From assembly GCF_001831515.1 (NCBI RefSeq), contig NZ_KV825623.1, positions 1 through 55,451 on the forward strand: 55,451 bases of DNA, in the 5' to 3' direction. This DNA is from Corynebacterium sp. HMSC074A01 (GTDB taxonomy: Bacteria; Actinomycetota; Actinomycetes; Mycobacteriales; Mycobacteriaceae). The position numbers and the translations under genes are program-made. Positions 9,434 to 16,922 of the stretch are shown piece by piece; positions within the stretch are counted from its first letter, which is position 1, and each line of letters starts with the position of its first letter. The notes below the pieces were generated by a model. It was not told where the DNA came from, made no database searches, and was given only the letters and a program-made list of their open reading frames with translations.

Positions 9434-10579
9434 TTACGGGACCTGTCCAGTGCGCAGCTCTTCGCTCAGCCAGCCCTCAATACAGTCATTGTGCTGTCCC
9501 AGCGTCGGTGCCGGATTCGGCGCTTCCATCCCGTCCAGCTTGAGCGGCGTAGCAAGGGTGCGAAACCCGTCTGTCTCTTCTGCGATCACACCGCGCTCCT
9601 TGGCGAAGGGGCTGCGCAATGCCTCATCCAGTTCGTAGACCCGCGCGGTAGGTACTCCATGCTCCTCGAACAATGCGATGGTTTCTGATCGGGTTTTTGT
9701 ACTCAGGGCTTCTTCAATCAGCTCGCGCAACGCAACCCTGTTTTCGGAACGAGCAACTGGTTCGGCAAAGCGGTGGTCAGTGGCCAGCTCCGGCATCCCT
9801 AAAGCTGTAGCGAGCCGTTCAAACAGTCGATTCGTCGTAATCGCAATGACTACGTCGCCGTCTTTGGTGGCGTAGGTCGAGAAGGGGGCAGAAAGGCCGT
9901 GATCGTTGCCGATGCGGGTGGGCGGCGACTCGTCGTAAAGCGCGCGCATGCCCACAGATTCCATGACGGAGATCAGCGAGTCATACATGGCGAGGTCAAG
10001 ATGCTGCCCCTTGCCAGAGGACTCTCGCTGGTAAAGCGCAGAAATTGTGCCGAGGGCAGCGTAGAGGCCCGGGATGAGATCACCGAGGGAGACCCCTACT
10101 CGCGTGGGCTTGCTGTTCGGCCACCCGGTGATAGACATCAGTCCACTCATCGCCTGCGCAACTAGGTCATACGCCGGTTCCTTTGCAAGCGAACCCGTTT
10201 GCCCGAAGCCGGAAATACTGGTGATCACGAGGCGCGGATTAACTTTGAGCAACTCCGCCGGTGCGAGGCCGAGCTTTTCCAGCACACCGGGACGAAAATT
10301 CTCGACGACGACATCAGCGCGCCGTACCAGATCCCGGAGGACTTCCTTATCGTCTTCATTCTTGAAGTCCAACGTAATACCCAATTTGGAGCGATTAAAT
10401 AGGCGGTAGTACGCAGACTTGCCCTCAACAAACGGTCCGAATTGACGTGAATCATCACCCCACGGGGACTCAACCTTGATGACTTCTGCACCAAGATCAG
10501 CCAAGATCATCGAGCAGAATGGCCCTGCGAGCACCCGAGAAAGATCAAGAACACGGATACCAGAAAGTGGTGCGTTCAT
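9434..10579 (-). CDS. Family III (CaiB/BaiF) CoA-transferase
   Basis: Family III enzymes move CoA between carboxylic acids through an Asp-linked intermediate. The 381-aa protein starts MNAPLSGIRVLDLSRVLAGPF, a typical beginning, and has VVENFRPGVLEKLG near residue 91. The catalytic Asp is likely D138 in EPAYDLVAQAMSGLM. It lies 13 bp after the acyl-CoA dehydrogenase and 12 bp before YjiH, so the three are almost certainly co-transcribed. An acid activated by this enzyme and oxidised by the dehydrogenase is the simplest reading. Candidates are imidazolepropionate or glutarate; the substrate cannot be read from the sequence. Confidence 0.9.
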   Translation of the reverse strand: MNAPLSGIRVLDLSRVLAGPFCSMILADLGAEVIKVESPWGDDSRQFGPFVEGKSAYYRLFNRSKLGITLDFKNEDDKEVLRDLVRRADVVVENFRPGVLEKLGLAPAELLKVNPRLVITSISGFGQTGSLAKEPAYDLVAQAMSGLMSITGWPNSKPTRVGVSLGDLIPGLYAALGTISALYQRESSGKGQHLDLAMYDSLISVMESVGMRALYDESPPTRIGNDHGLSAPFSTYATKDGDVVIAITTNRLFERLATALGMPELATDHRFAEPVARSENRVALRELIEEALSTKTRSETIALFEEHGVPTARVYELDEALRSPFAKERGVIAEETDGFRTLATPLKLDGMEAPNPAPTLGQHNDCIEGWLSEELRTGQVP

Positions 10580-10592
10580 GTTTTACTCTCCC

Positions 10593-11759
10593 CTAAACAA
10601 ATGCGGATTCACCGGTGATCGAGCGGCCAACGATGAGCTGGTTGATGTCGTAGGTTCCCTCATAGGAGTAGATAGCCTCGGCATCGTTGAAGATCTTCGC
10701 CATGCGATAGTCGGAGATAAGACCGTTGCCACCCATAATTTCGCGGCCAAGCGCCACAGTCTCGCGCATCAGCTTGGACGTGAATGCTTTCGCTAGCGCG
10801 GACTGTTCGTTGTTTGCCGACCCTCGCTCTTCCATGCGCGCCAGCTGGGCCATCATGGACTCGCTCGCGACCAAGTTGCCCTGCATCGTGGCAAGCTTGT
10901 CCTGGTTGAGCTGGAATGAAGAGATCTTCCTGCCAAACTGCATACGCTCGTCCGCGTAGCCAAGAGCGACATCGAGCGCGCCCATTTGCGTACCGACGGC
11001 CTGCCATCCCACCGTAGAGCGTGCGCTCTTAAACACTTTGTTGATGTCCTTGAAGGAATTTGCCCCCTCCAGCTTGTCGCTATCTGGCACGAACACGTTG
11101 TCAAGGGTGATGTCGGCGTTCTGCACTGCACGAATAGCAATGCGGTTTTCCATCAAGGTCGCCTTGTAGCCTTCAGCCGAGGTATCCACGATGAAGCCCT
11201 TGACCTGCTCATCCTCAGGGTCGCGGGCATATACCGCGACGTAGTCGGAGAAGGTAGCGTTCCCAATCCAACGTTTTGCGCCGTTCAGGATCCACCCGCC
11301 ATCAACCTTCTTGGCAGTGGTTCGCATGCCTTGAGCGACATCGGAGCCTGCCTCCGGCTCGGTGATTGCCAGCACACCCGTCTTGCGCACGGCATACAAG
11401 TCGCCGAGCCAGCGTTCTTTCTGCTCCTCGGAGCCTAGGAGCTCAATACTTCCCGTGAACAGTCCATCTTGCCCCGAGAAAAATGTGCCGACCGAACCGT
11501 CGGCACGATGAATCTCCGCTGCTACTAGACCAGCGAGCAGCCGGGAGCGACCTTGGCCACGCACCAGGCTGATGATGTTGAGCTCCCCAATCGACGGGAG
11601 CAACTCATGGGGAAATTCTGAGCGGTTCCAGTAGTCCACTGCAATCGGGAGCACTTTCTCCTGCGTCCACTCGCGGACGCGGTAGAGAATCTCCTTCTCT
11701 TCTGTAGGGAGTTCGCTTTCGAAGTCGTAGAAGTCACCATTCGGGTAACGGCCAGCCAT
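10593..11759 (-). CDS. Acyl-CoA dehydrogenase, glutaryl-CoA dehydrogenase-like
   Basis: A 388-aa FAD-dependent acyl-CoA dehydrogenase. The signature LAITEPEAGSD lies near residue 130, GWILNGAKRWIGNA near 155, and GREIMGGNGLISDYRMAKIFND near 340. The catalytic Glu is probably E367 in SYEGTYDIN, the C-terminal position used by the glutaryl-CoA and short-chain enzymes. The start MAGRYPNGDFYDF at 11759 was chosen over an extended frame to 11831. It is first of a three-gene operon with the CoA-transferase and YjiH. The 16-bp palindrome at 11853-11868 lies just upstream, placing it under hut-type control. Substrate unknown. Confidence 0.9.
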   Translation of the reverse strand: MAGRYPNGDFYDFESELPTEEKEILYRVREWTQEKVLPIAVDYWNRSEFPHELLPSIGELNIISLVRGQGRSRLLAGLVAAEIHRADGSVGTFFSGQDGLFTGSIELLGSEEQKERWLGDLYAVRKTGVLAITEPEAGSDVAQGMRTTAKKVDGGWILNGAKRWIGNATFSDYVAVYARDPEDEQVKGFIVDTSAEGYKATLMENRIAIRAVQNADITLDNVFVPDSDKLEGANSFKDINKVFKSARSTVGWQAVGTQMGALDVALGYADERMQFGRKISSFQLNQDKLATMQGNLVASESMMAQLARMEERGSANNEQSALAKAFTSKLMRETVALGREIMGGNGLISDYRMAKIFNDAEAIYSYEGTYDINQLIVGRSITGESAFV

Positions 11760-11852
11760 TGTGAGCCTCCAATCACATTCCTTGCTGAAATATGGTGTAG
11801 GTAACAGCCTAAGAAGTATTGCGCGGCTCACAATGGCGGTAATTAGCTATAT

Positions 11853-11868
11853 GTCTGGGATACGAGAC
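11853..11868. promoter_or_regulatory. Candidate hut operator upstream of the acyl-CoA dehydrogenase operon
   Basis: GTCTGGGATACGAGAC shares 14 of 16 bases with the site upstream of hutUI (7997-8012) and keeps the GTCT...AGAC dyad. It sits 93 bp before the dehydrogenase start, in the gap after hutH. Confidence 0.6.
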
Positions 11869-11931
11869 AGAGCTTCCCCTTGCTGATATAGCCAGCCCAC
11901 GTCAGCGACTTCGCCCGAAGTGCCGTGCCCA

Positions 11932-13479
11932 CTACCGCAGTTCACCCACTGCGGCCTCCACCGCAGCAACAATGTCTCCGCCTTGAACCAGCTCAACGGA
12001 AGAAGCAATCTCCGGGGCGAGGAAGCGATCGGTCGCCGGGCCATCAACGCGCTGACGAAGCACGCCGAGCGCGGCAGCTGTTCCACCGGCGGGATCTCCG
12101 TCACGCATGTCGATAGCGCGGGCAGCAGTGAGGATTTCAATCGCAAGCACCCGCTGCAGCCCATCCACACTGCGACGCAGTTTTCGACCAGCCGCCCACC
12201 CCATGGACACATGGTCCTCCTGCATTGCAGACGATGGGATCGAATCAGCAGACGCGGGTGCCGCGTTTCGCTTCAGCTCGCTGACGATGCCAGCCTGCGT
12301 GTACTGGGCAATCATATGCCCAGAATCCACCCCCGGATCGCTCGCCAAAAACGCGTTGAGCCCCCGATTACGGGCGGGGTCAAGAAAGCGATCAGAGCGG
12401 CGTTCGCTTATCGACGCCAGGTCCGCGACCACAATGGCCAAAAAATCAAGCGCATAGGCCACCGGCGCCCCATGGAAATTTCCATTGGACGATACTCGAC
12501 CATCCTTCGCCACCACCGGATTGTCAATCGCGGAAGCAAGTTCACGCTCGGCCACAGTGGTGACATGCTCAAGCGTATCGCGCAAACCGCCTGCCACCTG
12601 CGGGCTACAGCGGACTGAGTACGCATCCTGCACGCGCGTGGATTTGAACTCCTCGTGCGCGGATTCGAGAATCTGCGAGCCTGCGGCAACGGTGCGAATG
12701 TTGTATGCAGCGTCAGCTTGCCCCGGATGAGGGCGGAGCTCTTGGAGGTCCTCATCAAACACAGCGAGTGTTCCGGCGAGTCCTTCTACCGCCATGGCGG
12801 TGGCGATGTCTGATACTTTGGCAGCCTCGCGCAAATCCGTGATCGCCAAACAGAGCATGCCAAGCATCCCGTCCGTTCCGTTAATGAGTGCCAAGCCTTC
12901 TTTCTCCCGCAGACTGAGCGGCTCGATACCGGCAGCAGCGAGTGCTTGACTTGCCTCGATCGCCTCACCACCGCGGACCCGCACTTCCCCCTCTCCCAAT
13001 AGAGCAAGCGCACAGTGAGCCAAGGGGGCCAAGTCGCCTGAGCAACCGAGCGATCCGTATTCACGCACCACCGGTGTGATCCCCGCGTTGAGCGCAGCTG
13101 CATAGGTCGCTGCAACGACCGGCCGCACCCCGGTGCGCCCTGTGCACAGAGTAGACAGACGCAACAGCATCATCGCGCGGACGACTTCTTCTTCAACTTC
13201 GGGGCCAGAGCCAGCGGCATGAGAGCGAACAAGGGAAACTTGCAGTTGTTCGCGTCGGTCTTCGGGGATATGACGCGTCGCCAAGGCACCAAAACCAGTG
13301 GACACACCATAAACCGGGGTCGGGTCAGCAGCGAGCTCCTCAATCCTGGTCCGCGTTCTGCCTATCTCCTCCACTGCATCCGCATCAATAACGACCTCCG
13401 CACCGTAACGTGCTACGGCGACCACCTCTTCGATGGAGAGGGGGCCAATTCCAACTGAAACTTTTTGCACTGAAATCAT
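11932..13479 (-). CDS. hutH: Histidine ammonia-lyase HutH
   Basis: HutH removes ammonia from histidine to give urocanate, the first step of the pathway. The 515-aa length is normal. The MIO-forming tripeptide is C146-S147-G148 in YGSLGCSGDLAPLAH, where most enzymes have Ala-Ser-Gly; the family signature as I recall it permits Cys. Tyr57 in VYGVSTGFG is the catalytic tyrosine, and SSNGNFHGAPVAYALDF near residue 330 is conserved. The ATG at 13479 has no visible Shine-Dalgarno, but TAATAT lies 7 bp upstream, suggesting a leaderless mRNA. It follows hutR by 33 bp. Confidence 0.96.
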   Translation of the reverse strand: MISVQKVSVGIGPLSIEEVVAVARYGAEVVIDADAVEEIGRTRTRIEELAADPTPVYGVSTGFGALATRHIPEDRREQLQVSLVRSHAAGSGPEVEEEVVRAMMLLRLSTLCTGRTGVRPVVAATYAAALNAGITPVVREYGSLGCSGDLAPLAHCALALLGEGEVRVRGGEAIEASQALAAAGIEPLSLREKEGLALINGTDGMLGMLCLAITDLREAAKVSDIATAMAVEGLAGTLAVFDEDLQELRPHPGQADAAYNIRTVAAGSQILESAHEEFKSTRVQDAYSVRCSPQVAGGLRDTLEHVTTVAERELASAIDNPVVAKDGRVSSNGNFHGAPVAYALDFLAIVVADLASISERRSDRFLDPARNRGLNAFLASDPGVDSGHMIAQYTQAGIVSELKRNAAPASADSIPSSAMQEDHVSMGWAAGRKLRRSVDGLQRVLAIEILTAARAIDMRDGDPAGGTAAALGVLRQRVDGPATDRFLAPEIASSVELVQGGDIVAAVEAAVGELR

Positions 13480-13486
13480 GTGCGAT

Positions 13487-13492
13487 ATATTA
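13487..13492 (-). promoter_or_regulatory. -10 element of a probable leaderless hutH promoter
   Basis: On the minus strand TAATAT ends 7 bp before the hutH ATG, so a transcript would begin at or next to the start codon. The -35 region is weak (ATGACA with an 18-bp spacer). The inferred promoter overlaps the 3' end of hutR. Confidence 0.4.
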
Positions 13493-13512
13493 GAGCAGCA
13501 ATGTGGTTCATG

Positions 13513-14250
13513 TCATAACTCGCCGAAAAAGTGTGCTTGTAGGCGCGCAGCCGCACGCCGTAGTTCTAACGCAAGCTGCTCTGCATTCGCAGTACCTACA
13601 GAAAATGTGACCGCAAGCGCTGCGGCCGGGCGCTCCAGGTGATCAAGTACCGCCACCGCAACAGACTCCTGCCCTCGGGATACTTCTTCACGCTCGCTAG
13701 CCCACCCTTGGCGTCGATAAGCAGCAAGCTCTTCTTTGTAGTCTCGAAAGCGGAGTCGCTCACCCGAGGAATTGAAGACTGCTCGTAGCTCTGTCTCTGG
13801 CAAATGCGCCAACATGATTCGGCCCGAGGCGGTAGACAGCGCGGACAAGCGGACCCCTACTTCCGTTACCAGGGATACGGCACCCGGCGAACGAACTTCG
13901 TGCAAATACACGATTTCCGAGCCAGCAAGACGCGACAAGTGAGACGAGCCACCAGCGATCGCCGCGATCCGTTCGAGCGGACTCGTCGCGAGCCGCACCA
14001 ATGGCTGCTGTGTGGTGTACGCCTGCGCCATACGGTAAGACGCCAACCCCAGCCCGTACGTACCAGCTGACCCTAAGCGCACGACAAAACCAGAGTCCTC
14101 CAACTCACGCAACAGGTGGTAGGTAGTCGAGCGCGGCAGATCAAGCTCCCGCTGGATGCGTGACGCGGAGATTGGAATATCAGTAGCAGACAGCAAAGCG
14201 AGAATGCGCAGAACGTTATGCGCAGCTGGGACTTGTCGTTTTTTCATCAT
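13513..14250 (-). CDS. hutR: IclR-family transcriptional regulator, likely HutR
   Basis: A 245-aa IclR-family protein. The N-terminal winged helix-turn-helix (about residues 8-70) includes ISASRIQRELDLPRSTTYHLLRELEDSGFV, and the C-terminal effector domain (about 75-245) includes SALSTASGRIMLAHLPE. Its position between hutH and the divergent hutG matches the IclR-type HutR described for histidine utilisation in other corynebacteria. It starts only 33 bp from the divergent hutG start, so the two promoters overlap and autoregulation is likely. The effector is probably histidine or urocanate, by analogy only. Confidence 0.88.
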   Translation of the reverse strand: MMKKRQVPAAHNVLRILALLSATDIPISASRIQRELDLPRSTTYHLLRELEDSGFVVRLGSAGTYGLGLASYRMAQAYTTQQPLVRLATSPLERIAAIAGGSSHLSRLAGSEIVYLHEVRSPGAVSLVTEVGVRLSALSTASGRIMLAHLPETELRAVFNSSGERLRFRDYKEELAAYRRQGWASEREEVSRGQESVAVAVLDHLERPAAALAVTFSVGTANAEQLALELRRAAARLQAHFFGEL

Positions 14251-14283
14251 GCCCAGTATGCATCGACGCTAGGCTTGGGACGC
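14251..14283. promoter_or_regulatory. 33-bp divergent hutR/hutG promoter region
   Basis: Only 33 bp separate the two divergent starts. A CATACT -10-like box points toward hutR and TAGGCT toward hutG, each within about 10 bp of its ATG, and no Shine-Dalgarno is visible. Both transcripts may be leaderless. This is inference from spacing. Confidence 0.4.
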
Positions 14284-15234
14284 ATGAACACTGTAACCGC
14301 TCCTCTGTTCTCCCCTGCCCCCGCTTGGACCGGACGCAACGATGGCCCAGGCCCAGAGCACGCACGATGGCATAGCGTCGTTGAGACCTCTGCACAGCCT
14401 TCGGCTGGCGCCGTGCACCTCATCGGGTTCGCCTCCGATGAGGGCGTTGAGCGGAATGGGGGCCGTCAAGGCGCAGCCGAAGGCCCCGCGGCACTTCGAA
14501 GCGCACTCGGATCTCTCGCCGTCCACCAACAGTGCCAACTCATCGACGTCGGCACCGTCACCACTCAGCAAAACGACCTCGAAGTCGCCCAACGCGAGCT
14601 CTCGGACCACGTACGCGAGCTGGTTAGCGCGCAAGGCGACGCAGGCATGACGGTGGTACTTGGCGGTGGACACGAAACATCGTTCGCCACGCACCGCGGC
14701 GCTTACGAAGCGATCGGGCCGATGCAGGTACTCAATTTCGACGCACACTTTGATCTCCGCGCCGCGGATCGGCCAACCTCTGGCACTCCATTCCGGCAAA
14801 TCGCGGACCTCGTAGGAAGCGATTTTGACTACTCAGTGTTCGGTATCTCCCGCCCGAACAACACGTCGACGCTTTTTGATACCGCTGACCAGCTTGGGGT
14901 CAACACCGTGTTAGACACTGAGCTCGCGGAACTGAGCATCCGCGAAGCCATCGAACGCGCGCTCACGGCCGTGAGCGGGAACCGCCCGATTCATTTATCC
15001 ATTGACTTGGATGTTTTACCCGCCGCAGTCGCTCCAGGTGTTTCTGCCCCCGCATCCTTTGGGGTGGAGTTCGCCGCACTTCGCGCTATGGTCTCTGCTG
15101 TCGCCGCTACCGGCCGGGTGGCACTTTTGGATGTAGTCGAGCTCAACCCTGCTTTCGATGTGGATAACCGCACCGCTAAAGCCGCAGCGCGGCTTATTAA
15201 CGATGCGGTTATGGCGGCCAAAACGTCCCGCTAA
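14284..15234 (+). CDS. hutG: Formimidoylglutamase HutG (arginase family)
   Basis: HutG hydrolyses N-formimino-glutamate to glutamate and formamide, the last hut step. The 316-aa protein has the Mn-binding motifs of the ureohydrolase fold: VLGGGHETSFATHRG near residue 125, NFDAHFDLRAAD near 153 and SIDLDVLPAAVAPGVSAP near 240. The start ATG 14284 (MNTVTAPLFSP) was chosen; the upstream frame to 14218 overlaps hutR and looks non-coding. It is the only hut gene here on the plus strand, divergent from hutR and convergent with the second YjiH gene, 26 bp away. Confidence 0.94.
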   Translation: MNTVTAPLFSPAPAWTGRNDGPGPEHARWHSVVETSAQPSAGAVHLIGFASDEGVERNGGRQGAAEGPAALRSALGSLAVHQQCQLIDVGTVTTQQNDLEVAQRELSDHVRELVSAQGDAGMTVVLGGGHETSFATHRGAYEAIGPMQVLNFDAHFDLRAADRPTSGTPFRQIADLVGSDFDYSVFGISRPNNTSTLFDTADQLGVNTVLDTELAELSIREAIERALTAVSGNRPIHLSIDLDVLPAAVAPGVSAPASFGVEFAALRAMVSAVAATGRVALLDVVELNPAFDVDNRTAKAAARLINDAVMAAKTSR

Positions 15235-15260
15235 AGTCCCCTCGAGTGCAAAGTCGGTGC

Positions 15261-16697
15261 CTAGAAAAGCAGGAGTGCTACAGGCACCGTAATGAGCACA
15301 GTGAGTACGACGCGGATGAACCAGATGATGACCATCTTCACGATGTTGAGGGGAATATCGGTCGCGAGAACCGCTGGCACCATCGCCGAGAAGAAGAAAA
15401 TCTGACTCACGGAAACTACTGCGATGGTGAACTTCAACACCATATCCTCGGAACCCGCTACTAGCGTTGCGGGGAGGAACATCTCCGCAAGACCAGTTGC
15501 CAAGGCCCCGGAAGTTGCCCACGGGTCCGGTAGCTGAAGAAGCCACACGACTGGGTAGAACACAATACCCAGCGCTTTAAACACCGGAGTATAGGTAGCG
15601 AGCAAAAGCCCGATCACGCCTACAGACATGATTCCCGGTGTTACCTGTACAGCCATCGTCAGGCCGTCACGGAAGTTCGCCCACAAGACTTTGACCAAGG
15701 AATCCGCGCGCTCGAGTTCCAGCTTCGCTTCACGCCACGCGGCCTTCATACGGTTGCCAGTAATCTCCTTTTCCGGGTGAGGCTCGGCCCCCGGGTAATA
15801 GTCCTCCGGAATGCGACTGATTGGAGGGATGCGCACGATGATCGCCGTGACGATAAAAGTAATGATGAATGTGACAAGGAAATAGATGTTCCAGTACTCC
15901 ATCATGTCCAGCGTTTTCGCCAGAATCACCATAAACGTGGCAGATACAGTGGAGAATCCGGATACAACAATCGCAGCTTCACGGCCGTTGTAGCTACCGT
16001 TCTTGTACATGCGGTCCGTGATCAGCAGACCGAGTGAATACGACCCAAGAAATGAAGCCACCGCGTCGACTGCGGATTTACCCGGGGTTCGGAATACCGG
16101 TCGCATAAAGGGTTGAACCATCAGGCCGATGAATTCCATCAGACCGAAGCCCACAAGTAAGCCGAGAAAAACAGCTCCAACGGGGATAAGCATCCCGACG
16201 GAAATGACGAGTTTATCCAAAACAAACGGCCCAATATCGGGATTAAGTAGCCAGGCCGGACCCACGCCAAATGTGACCATCGCGCACAACACAATTGCTA
16301 CCACCGAAAGGAAAGCAAAAACCATGCGCGCATAGTCTTCTTTCCATCGTCCCGAAACGAACTGGTACACCGTGCCCACGACAATGGCGAGGAGTGCCAG
16401 ATACCGAGTGCCCTGGCCGAGAGTTTCCGTGATCCAGGTGACAATGTGGTCGAGAAGAATCGTTGAGCTAGAACCGTTGATAGAAAACGGCACGAAGAAT
16501 GCAAAAAGGCCAATCGCACTGTAGAGAAAGAAGCGCCACACTGCTCTCGGCTGCGGCTCGGCTCCTCGCAGAGCACTTGCATCGTCGTCCTGCTCGGATT
16601 CGCCACCAAGCGGATACGCCGCCACCGGCAAGTCCTTCACCGGCCACGCAGATGAGAATTTACGTCGCGAATGCGGTTGTTCAGAGGCCCTATCCAT
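15261..16697 (-). CDS. YjiH-family membrane protein, carrier candidate 2
   Basis: A 478-aa paralogue of the protein at 8024-9421. It shares the same order of about ten hydrophobic segments and the near-identical blocks FLGLLVGFGLMEFIGLMVQPFMRP, SAVDAVASFLGSYSLGLLIT and PGIMSVGVIGLLLA. The N-terminal 60 residues are hydrophilic and differ between the copies. ATG 16697 is preceded by AAAGGATATCG. It stands alone with its own AT-rich upstream region and converges on hutG. I infer uptake of histidine or urocanate, but the family has no proven substrate that I know of. Confidence 0.85.
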   Translation of the reverse strand: MDRASEQPHSRRKFSSAWPVKDLPVAAYPLGGESEQDDDASALRGAEPQPRAVWRFFLYSAIGLFAFFVPFSINGSSSTILLDHIVTWITETLGQGTRYLALLAIVVGTVYQFVSGRWKEDYARMVFAFLSVVAIVLCAMVTFGVGPAWLLNPDIGPFVLDKLVISVGMLIPVGAVFLGLLVGFGLMEFIGLMVQPFMRPVFRTPGKSAVDAVASFLGSYSLGLLITDRMYKNGSYNGREAAIVVSGFSTVSATFMVILAKTLDMMEYWNIYFLVTFIITFIVTAIIVRIPPISRIPEDYYPGAEPHPEKEITGNRMKAAWREAKLELERADSLVKVLWANFRDGLTMAVQVTPGIMSVGVIGLLLATYTPVFKALGIVFYPVVWLLQLPDPWATSGALATGLAEMFLPATLVAGSEDMVLKFTIAVVSVSQIFFFSAMVPAVLATDIPLNIVKMVIIWFIRVVLTVLITVPVALLLF

Positions 16698-16922
16698 CGA
16701 TATCCTTTCAGCTCTTCCTCTAACTGCCTTATGCCTCAATTCCACAATTAGCCAAGCTCACTTTCCGCTCGACCTGTGGTAAATAATTATTATTTCATAA
16801 ATCGTGAGACAAAACACAGGATTCAACTGCGGAATCCTGACCAAAGGAGACGTCGACCTCTGAGCCTCCCGCGTACCTGGCCCCCAGCGGGATGGCCAGG
16901 TAAGCAGTAGAGCCCACACCCG
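16698..16922. other. AT-rich intergenic region upstream of YjiH copy 2
   Basis: This region holds the palindrome AAATAAT-T-ATTATTT near 16780. On the minus strand, GTCTCACGAT (16810-16801) resembles half of the candidate hut operator. A TACCTGGC...GCCAGGTA hairpin (16874-16902) lies downstream of the first VWA gene. The base composition contrasts with the GC-rich neighbours. Confidence 0.5.
16874..16902 (-). terminator. Possible terminator hairpin after VWA gene 1
   Basis: An 8-bp stem TACCTGGC/GCCAGGTA lies 20 bp past the stop of the VWA gene. There is no T-run, so it is a weak call. Confidence 0.35.
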
